This document shows positions 40,929 to 50,940 of a stretch of 64,000 bases of DNA, piece after piece. The stretch lies in contig DASSEW010000059.1 in the NCBI GenBank assembly GCA_035695065.1, positions 1 through 64,000 of the forward strand. The letters are read 5' to 3'. Each line of letters starts with the position of its first letter. The stretch's first letter is position 1. Made by a program: the position numbers and the translations under genes. The notes under the pieces were generated by a model that ran no database searches, was not told the origin of the DNA, and saw only the letters and a list, made by a program, of their open reading frames with translations. This DNA comes from 66-474 sp035695065 (GTDB lineage Bacteria > Pseudomonadota > Gammaproteobacteria > Xanthomonadales > Rhodanobacteraceae).

Positions 40929-42760
40929 ACGGAAATCCCTTCGACTCTTCCCGCCGCCGCTTCGTGCAGGGACTTGCGCTGGGCGGCGCCGCGGTCGCAC
41001 TGGGAGGCTGGAGCGGTTCGCTGCGCGCCGCGAATCCCGCGCAAGGCCAGCCGATGCTTGCCGGTAACGCATTCGATCTGGAAATTGCCGCGGCACCGGT
41101 CAACTTCGCCGGTCAGCCGCGGGTCGCGCCGATGGTCAACGGAGTGTTGCCGGGTCCGATCCTGCGCTGGCGCGAAGGCAACACGGTCACGCTGCGCGTC
41201 ACCAATCGCCTGCCGGTGCAGACTTCCATCCACTGGCACGGCATCCTGCTGCCGGCCGACATGGATGGCGTGCCGGGCATCAGCTTCCCCGGCGTCGCGC
41301 CCGGCGAAACCTTCACGTACCGCTTTCCGGTGAAGCAGAGCGGCACTTACTGGTATCACTCGCATTCGCATTTCCAGGAGCAGACCGGCCCTTACGGCGC
41401 GTTGGTGATCGAGCCTGCGCGCGGCGAGCGCCATCCCGCCGATCGCGATTACGTGGTGATGCTGAACGACTGGACCGACCTCGACCCGGCGCACCTCTTC
41501 GCGCTGCTGAAGAAGGACAGCGGCTACTTCAACGTGCACAGGCCGACGCTGCCCGAGTTGGCACGCGACGCTTCCATGCTCGGCCTGCGCGGCGCGCTGC
41601 GCGAGCGCGCGATGTGGAACCGCATGCGCATGAACCCGCGCGACCTCATCGACGTCACCGGCTTCACCTACACCTACCTGATGAACGGCATGACGCCCGC
41701 CGGCAACTGGACCGGCCTGTTCAAGCCGGGCGAACGCGTCCGGCTGCGCTTCATCAACGGATCGGCGAACAGCTATTTCGACGTGCGCATTCCCGGTTTG
41801 AAGATGAACGTGGTTTCCGCCGACGGGCAGGACGTGCATCCGGTCGAGGTGGACGAATTCCGCATCGGCGTGGCGGAGACGTACGACGTCATCGTGCAGC
41901 CGCGCGAAGACCGCGCCTGGACGATCTTCGCGCAGTCCATCGACCGCAGCGGCTACGCGCGTGGCACGCTCGCTCCGCACATTGGCATGCAGGCGGAAGT
42001 GCCGGCGCTTGATCCGGTGCCGAAGCTCACCATGATCGACATGATGGGTGCGATGGGCGGCTCTTCCCTCTCCCCTCGGGTGCAGCCGCCATCCATGGCC
42101 AAAAGCTCCGTGGTGGCCGAAGGCCGGGTGAGGGTCCGGCAAGATCCAAGCGCCGCGCAGTCCGCCGAACCCTCACCCCCAGCCCCTCTCCCGGAGGGAG
42201 AGGGGAGCATGCACGTCATGCCCATGGACGACATGGTGCAAGCGCATCACGCGCGCACCGAGTTCAACAATCCCGGCGTGGACATGCGCGTGGACATGCC
42301 GCGCACCAATCTTGACGATCCCGGCCCGGGCTTGCGCGACAACGGCCGGCGCGTGCTGACCTACGCCGACCTGCGGATGGTGGATGCGCCCGCCGACGCG
42401 CGCGAGCCGGGCCGCGAGATCGAATTGCACCTCACCGGCAACATGGAGCGCTTCACGTGGTCGTTCGACGGCGTGAAGTTCTCCGATGCGAAGCCGATCC
42501 ATTTCAGGTACGGCGAGCGCCTTCGGATCGTGCTGGTCAACGACACGATGATGAACCACCCGATCCACCTGCACGGCATGTTCAGTGACCTGGAGGACGA
42601 AGACGGCGAGGTGATCGCGCGCAAGCATACCGTCAACGTGCAGCCGGCGCAGCGCGTGACGTACCGCGTGACCGCCGACGCCGCCGGAAGCTGGGCCTAC
42701 CACTGTCATCTGCTCTACCACATGGAAGCGGGCATGTTCCGCGAAGTGGTGGTGGCATGA
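40925..42760 (+). CDS. periplasmic multicopper oxidase, CopA/PcoA type
   Basis: 611 residues. The twin-arginine signal SSRRRFVQGLALGGAAV directs folded export. The type 1-3 copper ligands are complete: HWHG, HSHSHFQEQ, HPIHLHG and HCHLLYHMEAGM. The enzyme probably oxidises Cu(I) to Cu(II) in the periplasm. Between domains two and three (nt 42062-42210) the usual Met-rich loop is interrupted by a stretch with PSPPAPLPEGEG encoded by palindromic repeats. ATGA overlaps join it to both neighbours. Confidence 0.93.
   Translation: MNGNPFDSSRRRFVQGLALGGAAVALGGWSGSLRAANPAQGQPMLAGNAFDLEIAAAPVNFAGQPRVAPMVNGVLPGPILRWREGNTVTLRVTNRLPVQTSIHWHGILLPADMDGVPGISFPGVAPGETFTYRFPVKQSGTYWYHSHSHFQEQTGPYGALVIEPARGERHPADRDYVVMLNDWTDLDPAHLFALLKKDSGYFNVHRPTLPELARDASMLGLRGALRERAMWNRMRMNPRDLIDVTGFTYTYLMNGMTPAGNWTGLFKPGERVRLRFINGSANSYFDVRIPGLKMNVVSADGQDVHPVEVDEFRIGVAETYDVIVQPREDRAWTIFAQSIDRSGYARGTLAPHIGMQAEVPALDPVPKLTMIDMMGAMGGSSLSPRVQPPSMAKSSVVAEGRVRVRQDPSAAQSAEPSPPAPLPEGEGSMHVMPMDDMVQAHHARTEFNNPGVDMRVDMPRTNLDDPGPGLRDNGRRVLTYADLRMVDAPADAREPGREIELHLTGNMERFTWSFDGVKFSDAKPIHFRYGERLRIVLVNDTMMNHPIHLHGMFSDLEDEDGEVIARKHTVNVQPAQRVTYRVTADAAGSWAYHCHLLYHMEAGMFREVVVA
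42062..42206. repeat. CTCTCCC/GGGAGAG repeat inside the multicopper oxidase gene
   Basis: Left half ccctctcccctcggg (42066-42080) and right half cccctctcccggagggagag (from 42183) are hairpin modules flanking about 100 bases. The same CTCTCCC/GGGAGAG arms stand at 5249-5299. The reading frame passes through and encodes PSPPAPLPEGEG. Confidence 0.75.
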
Positions 42761-43554
42761 AAGCGCGCGCGCCGGTTGCGCTCGCGTGCATGCTGGCGCT
42801 GTCCGCGCATGCGCAGGATGCGATGCCGGGCATGGTCATGCCGGCGCAGGACAACGCGCCGCCGGCCGCGCGCAGCCCCGATTACTCCGACGGCTATCGC
42901 TACGGTCCGATGACCGGCATGGATATGTCCGACAACGGCACGCAGGGCATGCTGCTGATCGATCAACTGGAATACGCGCGCGACAACCACGGCGGCGACG
43001 CCGGCTTCGTGGATGGCGAGGCCTGGTATGGCAAGGACTTCGACAAGCTGTGGCTGAAATTCGAAGGACGACCCGGCGACGCGTTCCGCACCGAGGCGCT
43101 GTGGGATCACGCCGTCGCACCGTTCCGGGACACGCAGCTCGGCGTCCGTCACGACTCAGGCGCAGGCCCGGATCGCACCTGGGCGGCCTTCGGCGTGCAG
43201 GGGCTTGCGCCGTACCGGATCGAAACCGAGGCGACGTTCTATGTCGGTGCAAACGGCCGCACGGCTGCACGCGTGCAATTCGAATACGAAGCGGCGATCA
43301 CCCAGCGATTGATCCTGCAACCGAAGCTGGAGATGAATTTCTACGGCAAGGACGATCCGCAACGCGGCATCGGTTCCGGACTGTCGGATGCCGAACTCGG
43401 CCTGCGCCTGCGCTATGAAATGACGCGGCAGTTCGCACCCTACGTCGGCGTGGCGTGGCAGCAACACTATGGCCGCACTGCCGATCTCGTCCGCGCGCAA
43501 GGCGAACGCGCGGGCAGCGTGCAATTCGTGGCGGGTTTGCGCCTGTGGTTTTGA
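42757..43554 (+). CDS. copB: copper resistance protein B (outer membrane)
   Basis: 265 residues. A signal peptide covers residues 1-20 (ALACMLALSAHA). A Met-rich start (DAMPGMVMPAQD, GPMTGMDMSDNGTQGM) may bind copper. The rest forms alternating strands typical of the CopB/PcoB beta-barrel and ends LRLWF, with the C-terminal aromatic residue needed for outer membrane assembly. Fourth gene of the copper operon, coupled by ATGA. Confidence 0.92.
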   Translation: MKARAPVALACMLALSAHAQDAMPGMVMPAQDNAPPAARSPDYSDGYRYGPMTGMDMSDNGTQGMLLIDQLEYARDNHGGDAGFVDGEAWYGKDFDKLWLKFEGRPGDAFRTEALWDHAVAPFRDTQLGVRHDSGAGPDRTWAAFGVQGLAPYRIETEATFYVGANGRTAARVQFEYEAAITQRLILQPKLEMNFYGKDDPQRGIGSGLSDAELGLRLRYEMTRQFAPYVGVAWQQHYGRTADLVRAQGERAGSVQFVAGLRLWF

Positions 43555-43627
43555 GCCGCGGGATTGAACTGCATCCGGCGGCGGTTCGGCTTACACTCGG
43601 GGCGGGATTCGTCACGGAGGGTCGGCC

Positions 43628-44215
43628 ATGCGATTCATCGGCGCATTCATCCTGTGGATCATCATCTTCGCGATCGCCGCGGCGGTCTGGATCTGGAGCG
43701 GCACTTACGATATCGGTCAGGACTCGCCGCACTGGGGCGTGACCCGCGGCGTGATCGCCACTTTCCGCGACCATTCGACCGAGCATCACGCGCAAGGCAT
43801 CCAGGTGCCCAACCTGGACGATCCGAAAATGATCGCCGCCGGCGCGCAGCACTACGCCGAGAATTGCGCGATGTGCCACCTCGCGCCGGGCATGCCGGAT
43901 TCGGAAATCCGCCACGGCCTGTACCCGAAGCCGCCGAACCTCACCCGTTTCGCGCCCGATCCTGCCGAGGCGTTCTGGATCATCAAGCACGGCATCAAGT
44001 TCACCGGCATGCCCGCCTGGGGACCGACCCACAGCGACGCCATGATCTGGGACATGGTGGCCTTCCTGCAGAAGCAGCCCAGGATGAGCGAAGCGGAGTT
44101 CCGCAAGCTCACCGCCAATGCCGCCGAGGAGCACCAACAGATGATGCACGGCATGGCGATGCCTGCTTCCGCAAGCTCCGCTCCGGCCATGCCGGCCGCG
44201 GCGGGAACACGATGA
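43628..44215 (+). CDS. membrane-anchored c-type cytochrome
   Basis: 195 residues with a GGAGGG ribosome site. One N-terminal helix (FILWIIIFAIAAAVWIW) anchors the protein in the inner membrane, heme towards the periplasm. The heme site is CAMCH and the distal ligand is probably the Met in TGMPAWG. It ends with a Met/Ala-rich tail (MMHGMAMPASASS). It lies 73 bases after copB and probably passes electrons from, or handles copper with, the oxidase. Confidence 0.87.
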   Translation: MRFIGAFILWIIIFAIAAAVWIWSGTYDIGQDSPHWGVTRGVIATFRDHSTEHHAQGIQVPNLDDPKMIAAGAQHYAENCAMCHLAPGMPDSEIRHGLYPKPPNLTRFAPDPAEAFWIIKHGIKFTGMPAWGPTHSDAMIWDMVAFLQKQPRMSEAEFRKLTANAAEEHQQMMHGMAMPASASSAPAMPAAAGTR

Positions 44216-44305
44216 CTTCCGGCCCAGGAGGGGAGGTCCATCACACGTGGAGAAACCGGCCCTGAAGTCATCACGCGGCGTCCACATGGCGATAACACTC
44301 TGACA

Positions 44306-44331
44306 AAGCCGGGCCCCTAGAATCCCGGCTT
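44306..44331. promoter_or_regulatory. stem-loop upstream of the large sensor kinase
   Basis: aagccggg and cccggctt form a perfect eight-pair stem around a ten-base loop that contains tagaat, a good -10-like hexamer. It lies 75 bases before the kinase ATG. It may be a promoter with flanking symmetry or an RNA hairpin; no U-run follows. Confidence 0.4.
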
Positions 44332-44405
44332 CCCTTGCAGGCAAATCCGGCGGGGGCTGGGCGCCGGAAGGCCGCGCGCAGAACCCACCGGCAGGAACGT
44401 ATCGG

Positions 44406-47400
44406 ATGTCCGATTCCGATCAGCGTCGCGCAGGCTTGTTGGCCGAGCGTCGCGATCAACATGCACAGGCCATGGCCGCCGCCGAACACGCGGGCGGCGA
44501 GGCCGCACGCGACGGCGCGAATCACGCGTCGCGTCGCGCCGTGCGTGCGCGCACCCGCGGCGACGACGGAAGTTTCCCGATCGGCGGCGGCGAGATGGGC
44601 GATCGCATCCGTGCGCATGACTGGTCGGCCACGTCGCTGGGCCCCATCGAACACTGGCCTGACTGCCTGCGCAACGCGCTCGACCTCATGTTGCGCTCTC
44701 CGATGCCGATGAGCATCCACTGGGGCGAGCGCGGCATCCTGTTCTACAACGACGCGATGGCGCCGATGATGGGCCTGCATCATCCGCACGTGCTCGGCAC
44801 CGATTCGCTGGATGCGTGGCCCGCGCACAGCAAGTGGCTGGAAGGCCTGTTGCGGCAGGTGCTGGCCGGCGAAAGCGTGTCCCTGCACAACCAGCGGCTG
44901 GAAACCCGCCGCAGCGGCATGCGCGAACAGGCCTGGTTCGACATCGACTGCTCGCCGATCGTGGACGAGGACGGCCGCCCGCGCGGCATGCTGCAGATCG
45001 CGCTGGACACCACGGAGCAGGTCGCGGCGCTCGGCCAGCGCGAGCGGCTGGAAAAGGAATTGCGCGAAAGTGAGGCGCGCCAGCGGTTCGTGGTCGCGTT
45101 CAACGATCGCGTGCGCCGGCTCGGCGATCCGAAGGCGCTGATGTCGGAAGCGGTCGCCGCGCTCGGCGCGCAAATGGAAGTGAGCCGTTGCGGTTACGCC
45201 GAAGTGCGTCCGGACATGCAGCAGATGGACGTGCTGGCGGAATGGACCAGCGAGCACCGGCCGAGCGCGGTGGGCGTCCAGTCGCTCACGCAATCCAGCG
45301 CCACGCTGCGCTCGGCCTTCCTGGCCGGCAAGACGCTGGTGGTGCGCGATGCAGTCAATGATGCGCGCGAAGCCATCCGCTCGCGCGCCACCAGGTATCT
45401 GTCCTGGGATGCACGCGCGCTCATCGCCGCACCGCTGATCCACAACGGCCGCTGGATCGGTCTGCTCTATGTCGCCGATGCCAAGCCGCGGGCGTGGTCG
45501 AGCGCCGAGGTCGGCCTGCTCGAGGAAATGGCGGCGCGCATCTGGGAAGCGGTCGAGCGCGCGCGCGCCGAAACCGCGCTGCGCGAGAACGAGGCGCGCC
45601 TGCTCGGATTGTTCACCGCGGTACCCTCCGCGGTGTTCGTCTGCGATCGCGACGCGGTGATCCAGGATTACAACGCGCGCGCGGTGGAGCTGTGGGGTCG
45701 CGCGCCGATCCGCGGCGTGGACAAGCGCGGCTCGGTGTACCTGGCGTTCCCCGACGGCCGGGAATTGCCGCCCGATTTCAGCCAGGTCGAGGAAGTCATC
45801 CGTACCGGCGTCGCGCGGCATGGGCTGGAAATGATCGTCGGCCGGCCGGACGGTTCGCGCATTCCGGTGGAAGTGGATTTCTCGCCGTTGAAGGACGCGC
45901 GCGGCGAAGTCACCGGCGCGGTGGTGGCGTTCAACGACATCAGCGAGCGCAAGCGGCGCGAAGCCAACCTCGCGCTGCTGGCTGACATCGCCGAAGCCAC
46001 CGCGCGTTGCGACACCGAAACGGAGATGATGCAGGCGGTTTCCGAGCGCGTCGGCAGGCACCTCGACCTGCATTGCTGCTGCCTGATCAGCGTCGACGAG
46101 GCGCACGAGAACGCGGTGGTGGACCAGGTCTGGTATGAGGGCGAGATCCCGAGGCTGCCGCGCCGCGCTCCGCTGTCGCAGTTCGTGGTTCCCGGTTTCA
46201 ACGAGGAGGCGCGTTCCGGCAAGCCGATCGTGGTGGACGATTGCCATGCCGATCCGCGCACCGACGGCGAGGCCTATGCGCGCTACGAAGTCGGCGCGTA
46301 CGTCAGCGTGCCCTGGTTGCAGAAGGGAAGCTGGCGCGGGCTGCTGGCGTTCTGCGACGACGCGCCGCGCGCGTGGACCGATGCCGAAGTCGAGATGCTG
46401 CGCGAGATTGCGCATCGCGTATTGCCACGCTTCGAACGCGCGCGCGTGCAGGGCGCGTTGCGCGCCAGCCAGTGGCAGCTTTCCGCGCAGGTTTCCGACC
46501 TGGAGCGCCTGCACGCATTCGGCACCCGGCTGATGAAGCAGGACGACCTCGAAGCGGTGCTGTTCGAGGTGATGGGCGCCGCCCGCGAGCTGCTGGACGC
46601 CGACAAGGCCACCGTGCAGCTGTGCGAAAACGGCCGACTGAAGATGATCGGCTCGGTCGGATTCCCGGATGAATTCATTGCTCCCTATCGCAGCATCGGC
46701 TGCGACGGCATCAGCACCTGCGCCGAGGCATTGCGCACCGGCCAGCGCGTGGTGGTGGAGGATTTCGCGCACGATCCGCGCTTTACCGAAATGGCCGCCG
46801 CGTTCGCGCCGCTGGACGTCCACGCGGCGATCTCCACGCCGCTGCAGCGGGAGGACGGCTCGATCCTCGCGATGTTCACGCTCTACTTCGACCACACCTG
46901 GCGTGCCAATCCGCACGCGCTGCGCATGCTCGATCTGTACGCGCAACAGGCTTCCGCGCAGATCGAACGCACGCACCAGAGCAGGGACGCAGCCTGGCTC
47001 GCGGCCATCGTCACGTCCTCGAGCGACGCCATCATCAGCAAGGACCTCGGTGGCATCATCAACAGCTGGAATGCGGGCGCCGAGCGGCTGTTCGGATACA
47101 CCGCGGAAGAAATGATCGGCAAGCCGATCACCATGCTGGCGCCTCCCGGCCACACCAACGAGGAAGGGGAACTCACCGCGCGAATCCGCAAGGGCGAAGT
47201 GGTGGATCACTTCGAAACGGTGCGCCAGCGCAAGGACGGCACGCTGCTGGACGTCTCGCTCACCATCGCGCCGATCCGCGATGCGCAGGGGAATATCGTC
47301 GGCGCCTCCAAGATCGCGCGCGACGTCACCCAGCGCGTGCGCACCGAACGCGAACTGGCCGCTTCCGAAGCGCGCTTCCGACAAATGGTCGACGCGCTGC

Positions 47401-50400
47401 CGATGCCGGTCTACACCACCGACCGCGAAGGCCGCATCACCCACTTCAATCCGGCCAGCGTCGAATTCTCCGGGCGCACGCCGCAGCTAGGCAGCGACCA
47501 ATGGTGCGTGAGCTGGAAGCTCTACCGCGCCGACGGTTCGTTCCTGCCGCACGAGCAGTGCCCGATGGCGATCGCGTTGAAGCAGGACCTTGCGATCTAC
47601 GGCGGCATCGAAGCGATCGCCGAACGCCCGGACGGCACGCGCCGCTGGTTCACGCCGTATCCCTCGCCGCTGCACGATGCGAACGGGAACCTGATCGGCG
47701 GCATCAACATGCTGGTCGACATCACCGACCGCAAGCGCGACGAGCAGGCCGTGCAGGCCGCGCACGCGCACGCCGACAGCCAGCGCCGGCTCTATGAGGC
47801 GATCCTGGACCACACGCCGGATCTCGCCTACATGTTCGACCTGGAGCATCGCTTCATCTATGCGAATGCGATCCTGCTGAAGATGTGGGGCAAGACCTGG
47901 GAAGAGGCGGCCGGCAAGACCTGCTGGGAGCTCGGCTACCCGGATTGGCACGCGGCCATGCACGACCGCGAGATCGAGCAGGTGATCGCAACGCGGCTGC
48001 CGGTGCGCGGCCAGGTGCCGTTCGCCGGCACCTTCGGCGAACGCGTGTACGACTACCTCTTCGTGCCGGTGATCGGGCCGCATGGCGAAGTCGAAGCGGT
48101 GGCCGGCACCACCCGCGACGTCACCGACCAGAATGAAATCGAGCGCAACCTGCGCGCCGACGAAGAGCGCAAGACCTTCCTGCTGGCGCTGGGCGACGCG
48201 ATCCGCACCGAGACCGATCCGCAGGCGGTGCAACGCATCACTTGCGAGGCGCTGGCGCGCCATTTGGGTTGCGACCGCGTCTACTTCACCGAGGTCCACG
48301 AGCAGGAAGGCTACGCGCTGGTCCACTCCGACCATCATCGCGACGACCAGCCCAGCGCGGCCGGCCGCTACGAGCTGGCCGGCATGGAGGAGTTCATTGA
48401 GGGATTGCGCTCCGGCGAACCGGTGGTGATCGACAACGTTGCGGACGCGCCGCTGCCCGATCCGCTGCGCGCGATGCTGGAGCCGCTGGGCATCCGCTCG
48501 GCCGCGGCCGCGTTGCTGGTGCGCGGCGGCAAGCTCGCATGGACCCTGATCGCCGCCTACGGCGCGGGCCATGAATGGAGCGAAGCGCAGGTCTCGCTGC
48601 TGACGGAAGTCGCCGAACGCACCTGGGAAGCGGTGCAGCGCGCGCAGGCGATCGCGGCCCTGGACGAAGCGCGCGCCCGCGCCGAGCAGGAAGCGCGGTT
48701 GTTCGAGAGCACGCTGTCCTCGGTGCTGGACATGGTGTTCCGCTATACGCCGGAAGGGCGCATCGTCTACGCCAACCAGGCGCTTGCGGACCTCTGGGGC
48801 ATTCCTGCCGAGCAGGCGCTCGGCAAGAGCATGGCCGAGCTGGGCTACGCGCCGGAAACCGAGCAGCATGTCATGCGCGACCTGGCGAAGGTGGTGGCGA
48901 CCGGTGCGCCGCTCGAGAACGAAACGGCTTACACCAACCAGGCCGGCGTGTCGGGCTATTTCACCTACAAGCTGGCGCCGATCTTCGACAGCACGGGCAA
49001 GGTGGTGCAGATCGCCGGGACCGCGCTCGACATCACCGATCGCAAGCGCAGCGAGCTGCTGCTGGCCGAGCAGAACAACCTGCTGGAGCTGATCGCCACA
49101 GGTTGCGAACTCTCGCATTGTCTCAAGGAAGTGACCGCCTCGGTGGCACGGCTGGACATGCACACCCGCGCGGCGGTGCTGCTGGCCGACGAGGCGCGCA
49201 ACAGCCTGGAAGAAGTCCATTCGGCCAACATGCCGGCCTGCTTCGGCGAGAAGGTGCAGGGCGCGGCGGTGTGCGACCTTGCGATCGGCACCTGCGGCCG
49301 CGCGGTGTACAGCGGCGAACCGATCGTCTGCGCCGACATCGCCGCGGACGAACATTGGGCACTGGCGTGGCGCGACGAATGCCTCTCGCACGGCGTGCGC
49401 GCCTGCCACTCCATGCCGATCTTCGACGCGCACGGCAAGCCGATCGGCTCGTTCTTCCTCGCCTTCGACCACGTCGGCGAGCCCGATGAATGGCACCGCC
49501 GCATCGCCGAATTCGGCGCGCACGTGGCGAGCATCGCGATCGCCAACAGCCGCGCCGAAGCCGCGGTGCGCGAGAGCGAGGAAGAACTCGCGCAGGAGCT
49601 GGCCGACACCCGCCTGCTGCAGGGCATCAGCACCGAGCTGCTGAGCGAGACCGATCCGGATGCGCTGTACGCACGCATCGTGGATGCCGCTTCCGCGTTG
49701 ATGCGCTCGGATTTCGCCAGCCTGCAGATGTACCACCCGGAAGCAGGCAAGGACGGCGAACTGCGGCTGCTGGCTCATCGCGGTTTCGACAAGCAGTCGG
49801 AAGAGCTCTGGGCGCGCGTAGGCCTGGACGACGGCACGACCTGTGCGATCTCGCTGACGAACGGCAAGTGGATCATCGTCAAGGACATCGAAAGGGCTGT
49901 CGCCATGCTGGGCGAAACCAGCGTGGCCGAATACAAGCGCGCCGGCATCCGCGCCGTCCAGACCACGCCGCTGTTCGCGCGCAACGGCAAGCTGGTCGGC
50001 ATGCTGTCCACGCACTGGCGCGAGCCGCATGAGCCTTCGCCACGCCGGCTCGGGCTGCTGGAAGTGCTGGGGCGCCAGGCCGCGGACTTGATCGAGGGCC
50101 GCCGCTCCGAGCAGAAGCTGCTCGAACTCAACAACTTCCTCGAACGCCGCGTTATCGAACGCACGGCCGAACTGGTGGAGAGCGAACGCCGCATGCGCGA
50201 CATGGCCTCGCAGCTCACCATGGCCGAGCACGCCGAGCGCCGCCGCATCAGCCAGATCGTGCACGACGATTTGCAGCAGCAGCTGCACAGCATCCAGATG
50301 AAGCTCGCTTCCGCGCGCGGGTCGCTCGGGCGCGGCGACGAGGCGCGCACGCTCAAGCACCTCAACGACGCCGAGCAGTGGAGCGGCGAGGGCGTGGAAA

Positions 50401-50918
50401 CCGCGCGCCGGCTCACGGTGGACCTCAGCCCGCCGATCCTGAAGAGCGAAGGGCTGGCCGAGGCGCTGGACTGGCTGGTCACGCAGATGCGCGAGATGCA
50501 CGGCCTGCACGTGAGCATCGGCGGCGACCGCGACCTGCAGATGCACGACGACGCCAAGCGCGTGCTGATCTACCAGGTCGTGCGCGAGCTGCTGTTCAAC
50601 ATCGTCAAGCACGCCGGCGTGGACCAGGCGCGCGTCGAGTTGCACCGTCGCGAGGACGTGCTGGACGTGTGCGTGCTGGACCAGGGCAAGGGCTTCGATC
50701 CGGAACAGCTGCGCAAGCCGCGGCCGCGCAGCGCGGGCGGCTTCGGCCTGACCAGCGCGCAGGAACGCCTGCACCTGCTGGGCGGCGACATCGAAGTGGA
50801 GTCCGCGCCCGGGCTCGGTACCTCGATCGTGCTGCACGTGCCGATTCGCGTGGCCGACCGCGAAGAGCCCTCGCACGATGACGTGCAGGATTCGAATACG
50901 CAGGATTTGTTCGGCTGA
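44406..50918 (+). CDS. 2170-residue cytoplasmic multi-PAS/GAF hybrid-input histidine kinase
   Basis: No membrane helix is seen. Reading from the N-terminus: basic low-complexity 1-60; PAS about 65-200; GAF 228-385; PAS 400-520; GAF 521-690; GAF 701-860; PAS 866-985; PAS 991-1120; PAS 1128-1250; GAF 1257-1410; PAS 1431-1555; GAF 1557-1720; GAF 1737-1905. A HisKA_3 motif (RRRISQIVHDDLQQQLHSIQ) places the phosphorylated His near 1950, and the ATPase domain has ELLFNIVKHAG and DQGKGFDPEQL. It is far larger than usual. Ligands cannot be assigned. The partner regulator follows 22 bases later. Confidence 0.88.
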   Translation: MSDSDQRRAGLLAERRDQHAQAMAAAEHAGGEAARDGANHASRRAVRARTRGDDGSFPIGGGEMGDRIRAHDWSATSLGPIEHWPDCLRNALDLMLRSPMPMSIHWGERGILFYNDAMAPMMGLHHPHVLGTDSLDAWPAHSKWLEGLLRQVLAGESVSLHNQRLETRRSGMREQAWFDIDCSPIVDEDGRPRGMLQIALDTTEQVAALGQRERLEKELRESEARQRFVVAFNDRVRRLGDPKALMSEAVAALGAQMEVSRCGYAEVRPDMQQMDVLAEWTSEHRPSAVGVQSLTQSSATLRSAFLAGKTLVVRDAVNDAREAIRSRATRYLSWDARALIAAPLIHNGRWIGLLYVADAKPRAWSSAEVGLLEEMAARIWEAVERARAETALRENEARLLGLFTAVPSAVFVCDRDAVIQDYNARAVELWGRAPIRGVDKRGSVYLAFPDGRELPPDFSQVEEVIRTGVARHGLEMIVGRPDGSRIPVEVDFSPLKDARGEVTGAVVAFNDISERKRREANLALLADIAEATARCDTETEMMQAVSERVGRHLDLHCCCLISVDEAHENAVVDQVWYEGEIPRLPRRAPLSQFVVPGFNEEARSGKPIVVDDCHADPRTDGEAYARYEVGAYVSVPWLQKGSWRGLLAFCDDAPRAWTDAEVEMLREIAHRVLPRFERARVQGALRASQWQLSAQVSDLERLHAFGTRLMKQDDLEAVLFEVMGAARELLDADKATVQLCENGRLKMIGSVGFPDEFIAPYRSIGCDGISTCAEALRTGQRVVVEDFAHDPRFTEMAAAFAPLDVHAAISTPLQREDGSILAMFTLYFDHTWRANPHALRMLDLYAQQASAQIERTHQSRDAAWLAAIVTSSSDAIISKDLGGIINSWNAGAERLFGYTAEEMIGKPITMLAPPGHTNEEGELTARIRKGEVVDHFETVRQRKDGTLLDVSLTIAPIRDAQGNIVGASKIARDVTQRVRTERELAASEARFRQMVDALPMPVYTTDREGRITHFNPASVEFSGRTPQLGSDQWCVSWKLYRADGSFLPHEQCPMAIALKQDLAIYGGIEAIAERPDGTRRWFTPYPSPLHDANGNLIGGINMLVDITDRKRDEQAVQAAHAHADSQRRLYEAILDHTPDLAYMFDLEHRFIYANAILLKMWGKTWEEAAGKTCWELGYPDWHAAMHDREIEQVIATRLPVRGQVPFAGTFGERVYDYLFVPVIGPHGEVEAVAGTTRDVTDQNEIERNLRADEERKTFLLALGDAIRTETDPQAVQRITCEALARHLGCDRVYFTEVHEQEGYALVHSDHHRDDQPSAAGRYELAGMEEFIEGLRSGEPVVIDNVADAPLPDPLRAMLEPLGIRSAAAALLVRGGKLAWTLIAAYGAGHEWSEAQVSLLTEVAERTWEAVQRAQAIAALDEARARAEQEARLFESTLSSVLDMVFRYTPEGRIVYANQALADLWGIPAEQALGKSMAELGYAPETEQHVMRDLAKVVATGAPLENETAYTNQAGVSGYFTYKLAPIFDSTGKVVQIAGTALDITDRKRSELLLAEQNNLLELIATGCELSHCLKEVTASVARLDMHTRAAVLLADEARNSLEEVHSANMPACFGEKVQGAAVCDLAIGTCGRAVYSGEPIVCADIAADEHWALAWRDECLSHGVRACHSMPIFDAHGKPIGSFFLAFDHVGEPDEWHRRIAEFGAHVASIAIANSRAEAAVRESEEELAQELADTRLLQGISTELLSETDPDALYARIVDAASALMRSDFASLQMYHPEAGKDGELRLLAHRGFDKQSEELWARVGLDDGTTCAISLTNGKWIIVKDIERAVAMLGETSVAEYKRAGIRAVQTTPLFARNGKLVGMLSTHWREPHEPSPRRLGLLEVLGRQAADLIEGRRSEQKLLELNNFLERRVIERTAELVESERRMRDMASQLTMAEHAERRRISQIVHDDLQQQLHSIQMKLASARGSLGRGDEARTLKHLNDAEQWSGEGVETARRLTVDLSPPILKSEGLAEALDWLVTQMREMHGLHVSIGGDRDLQMHDDAKRVLIYQVVRELLFNIVKHAGVDQARVELHRREDVLDVCVLDQGKGFDPEQLRKPRPRSAGGFGLTSAQERLHLLGGDIEVESAPGLGTSIVLHVPIRVADREEPSHDDVQDSNTQDLFG

Positions 50919-50940
50919 TGCGCCGCCGATTGGAACGGGA

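Noticed and set aside
44335..44365. Cobalamin riboswitch before the large kinase
   Set aside because: The ggcgggggctgggcgcc stretch is GC-rich, but the conserved cobalamin box sequence and its surrounding helices are absent.
44271..47444. 1057-residue open frame on the minus strand
   Set aside because: It is exactly opposite the large sensor kinase, is rich in Arg, Ala, His and Gln without domain patterns, and reflects codon bias in GC-rich DNA.
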